From assembly GCA_001430745.1 (NCBI GenBank), contig KQ481983.1, positions 915,277 through 925,601 on the forward strand: a stretch of 10,325 bases of DNA, in the 5' to 3' direction. The notes under the pieces are model-generated. The model saw only the letters and a program-made list of their open reading frames with translations. It did no database searches and had not been told where the DNA came from. Positions 8,616 through 10,325 of the stretch are shown here, in pieces. This DNA comes from Auxenochlorella pyrenoidosa (Eukaryota; Chlorophyta; Trebouxiophyceae; Chlorellales; Chlorellaceae). Position 1 is the stretch's first letter, and each line of letters begins with the position of its first letter. The position numbers and the translations under genes are program-made.

Positions 8616-8695
8616 CATATTCAGGACGTTAAGGACTTGCCTGCACAACTCACCCGCAGCCTGGAGCGCAGCCGTCGCTGCGCCGCCCCGCCGCC

Positions 8696-10325
8696 ATGCC
8701 GGCCACGGCGCTGTGCGGCGTGCGCCTGCGGCAGCTGGCCACCGACAACACGCTCTTCTACTTCATGATTGCGCTGGTCCAAGTGGTGTGGTTGTTCATC
8801 TACTGGATCGGCATTGTGGCCTTCACTCGCCCCGAAACCTGCGACCCCGGGACCCAGTCTGGCGGGCAGCAATGGGGCGCCGTCTTTGCCTGCCTGGCAC
8901 TGTTCATCGCGCAGGCTGCCATCACGGTGGCTGCTGTGCTGCTGACCATGCGAGGTGGGTGCTGGCGCGTTTGTGCGCAGAGGGTCCCAAGGGCGGCGCC
9001 TGCGCTGGTGCAGCACATCACTGCGTGGCCCGGGTGGCCGTGCCAATGTCGGCCTGCTTCCGCACTCGGCATCACCCCGGCCTGCCGCCCTCCCCTGCCA
9101 CCAGGCACGCCCCTTGAGCCGGCCTCCAAGCGGCGCTGGGTGGGCCACCTCTCCCTCGCCTACCTGGCCTCCCTCCCGGCCAACATCGGGCTGGTGGCCT
9201 GGGCTGACTGGGTGGTGCGCGCCGGCGACGGCTCCTGCTGGTCCTCGGGCAACCGCTCCATGCCCTCCTCCGTGTTCTTCGGCGCCTGGGGCGTGCTGCT
9301 GGGCCAAATGTGAGCGGCGCGCGCTACGGGGCGGGCGGCCGGCCTGGCAGGGGCAGCACACGGCGCGGCAGCAGGGGTGGGCTCCTGCGCCCTGCTGCTG
9401 GCTTGGTGGCATGCCCTGCCTGGTCCTCAGGCTGTGCTGCTGCTCTGCCTGCGGTCCTCTCCCTTTCAACCCCCCCTCGCATGCTGCGGCATCAGGAACG
9501 TACGCTTTTTTAAATGCACTTTGCAGTGCAGCGCAGCCTGATGTCACGCGCATTGCACCGCCAATGTTTTCCCGTCTTGCTTGCTGCCGCCCCTGCTCTG
9601 CAGCATCGGCATCGCCATCTCGTACAACCAGCTGGGCGATGTGGTGCGCGGCAACGGCTGGCACTCCGCCACCCGCACCGGCGCCAGCTCGATGCTGCAC
9701 CTCTTTGCCTCCTGGCGCGCGCAGCACAGGTGTGGAATCCGGTCTGGCGGTTGGTTTGTGCGCCGGCAGCCCAGTAGCCAGGGCACGGCGCCATGGCCCA
9801 GCACTCTCACAGCCTGTGCCAGGCACGCACGCGGGGCATCCTGTGAGACGAAACGCGCACCTCAGGATGCCCCGCTTGCGTGCCTGGCAATCTCACACCT
9901 GCTTCCGCTGCTGTTCGTGGCTGCTGTGCAGGGGCCCGAAAGCCACCCTGGAAGAGGCGGTGACTCAGCTGCAGCAGCTAATGGCCGGCATCGGAGCCGA
10001 CAAGACAGACGTTGTGGCGGGCCTGGCTTGCGCGGCGCTGCTGCAGGACGAGGCAGCGCTGGCTGCCGCGCCCGGCCCTGCCGGATGCCCGCAGGGCGGC
10101 GGTGCAGAGGCAGGTGCACGCGGCAAGGAGGCGGCGCCGGCAGCCGTGGCGCTCAAAGCGGCCAGCGTTGCAGGTGGCAGCACTGCGGGCAGCAAGGTGG
10201 ATGCAAGCGGCAAGGCGAGCAGCAGGGCAGACAGCAGCACAGCTGACCCTGAACTGCTGGCTTGGGCAGCAGGGGTGTGCTGCGGCGCTGCCGACGCCCT
10301 GCCTGGGGCCGCCGGCGCTGCCCCT
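8696..10325 (+). CDS. Four-helix membrane protein, probable sn-1 diacylglycerol lipase N-terminus (partial)
   Basis: Exons are 8696-8954, 9105-9309, 9604-9729 and 9932-10325, open at the right edge. All introns are GT-AG with matching phase, giving 328 residues. The start ATG sits in an ideal GCCGCCATG context and is the first after an in-frame TAA in the leader. Four hydrophobic helices lie at about 19-43, 60-84, 98-120 and 143-160, with charged or Cys-containing loops between. A soluble part follows: LEEAVTQLQQLMAG (203-216), then TDVVAGLACAALLQ (222-235), which resembles the SDIxAGLxLLxQ segment between the helices and the catalytic domain of diacylglycerol lipases. A low-complexity Ala/Gly/Ser/Lys insert fills about 240-310. 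Known family members have four helices and then a class-3 lipase domain with GxSxG, which would lie outside this window. The lipase call is an inference from topology and that short segment. Any other tetraspan protein remains possible. Confidence 0.58.
9817..9889 (+). repeat. Near-perfect 27-bp inverted repeat in an intron (foldback hairpin)
   Basis: The left arm 9817-9843 and right arm 9863-9889 are complementary at 26 of 27 positions, the only mismatch being C9830 against T9876. A 19-base loop (9844-9862) separates them. The whole structure lies inside the intron 9730-9931 of the lipase-like gene, so its transcript would form a long GC-rich stem in the pre-mRNA. A 7-bp direct repeat, TCTCACA, flanks it at 9805-9811 and 9891-9897, though not at equal distances from the arms. 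It could be a small-RNA precursor, a remnant of a tiny inverted-repeat transposon, or a splicing-related hairpin. Confidence 0.9.

Noticed and set aside
9310..9603. Reading the lipase-like protein as ending at the TGA at 9311-9313
   Set aside because: The TGA lies inside a GTGAGC donor. Splicing to 9604 restores the fourth membrane helix and the frame continues to the window edge.
1..10325. CRISPR array, tRNA/rRNA gene, insertion sequence or prophage
   Set aside because: No regular spaced repeats, cloverleaf or ribosomal sequence, transposase or phage gene was seen on either strand. All genes show nuclear-type introns.

Overview
The window looks like nuclear DNA from a GC-rich green alga, most likely a trebouxiophyte of the Chlorella type. 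Every gene is split by short introns. The donors are strongly biased to GTGAGN (plus GTGCGC, GTGGGC and one GTAAGT), and the acceptors end in pyrimidine-rich tracts followed by GCAG. Codons prefer G or C in the third position. The chlorophyte poly(A) signal TGTAA lies downstream of both genes whose ends are present. Nothing in the window looks bacterial, phage-like or CRISPR-like, and there is no transposase. The exon structures below were built by hand from splice sites, reading-frame phase and protein sense, with no transcript data.

Layout: (1) Positions 73-3582, minus strand: a seven-exon gene (possibly eight) for a GATA-type zinc-finger transcription factor. Its zinc finger appears only after splicing, because an intron interrupts the finger just before the CNAC box. 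It has a Gln/Glu-rich helical segment, an unrecognised middle domain and a strongly acidic C-terminus that resembles an activation domain. About 0.7 kb of apparent 3' UTR, containing a run of 19 G, follows the stop. (2) Positions 3583-4774: a divergent intergenic and 5'-UTR region between this gene and the next. (3) Positions 4775-7834, plus strand: an eleven-exon gene for a 426-residue secreted polysaccharide (chitin-type) deacetylase. All NodB-type motifs are visible, and the protein ends in a Pro/Ser-rich stalk and a hydrophobic tail typical of a GPI-anchor signal. Its poly(A) signal is at 8058. (4) Positions 8063-8433: promoter-like DNA with three ACGTCAG boxes and a probable non-coding first exon. 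(5) Positions 8696-10325, plus strand: the 5' part (328 codons) of a gene for a four-helix membrane protein that most resembles the N-terminus of sn-1-specific diacylglycerol lipases. The gene runs off the right edge before any lipase domain. One of its introns holds a near-perfect 27-bp inverted repeat.

The genes need not act together. The deacetylase fits remodelling of the glucosamine-containing wall known from Chlorella. The lipase-like protein would act in membrane lipid turnover or signalling. The GATA factor is a regulator with unknown targets. The least explained items are the intronic hairpin, a frame-preserving optional intron carrying a basic patch next to the GATA finger, and the clustered ACGT boxes. 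I did not find a convincing new multi-gene system here.
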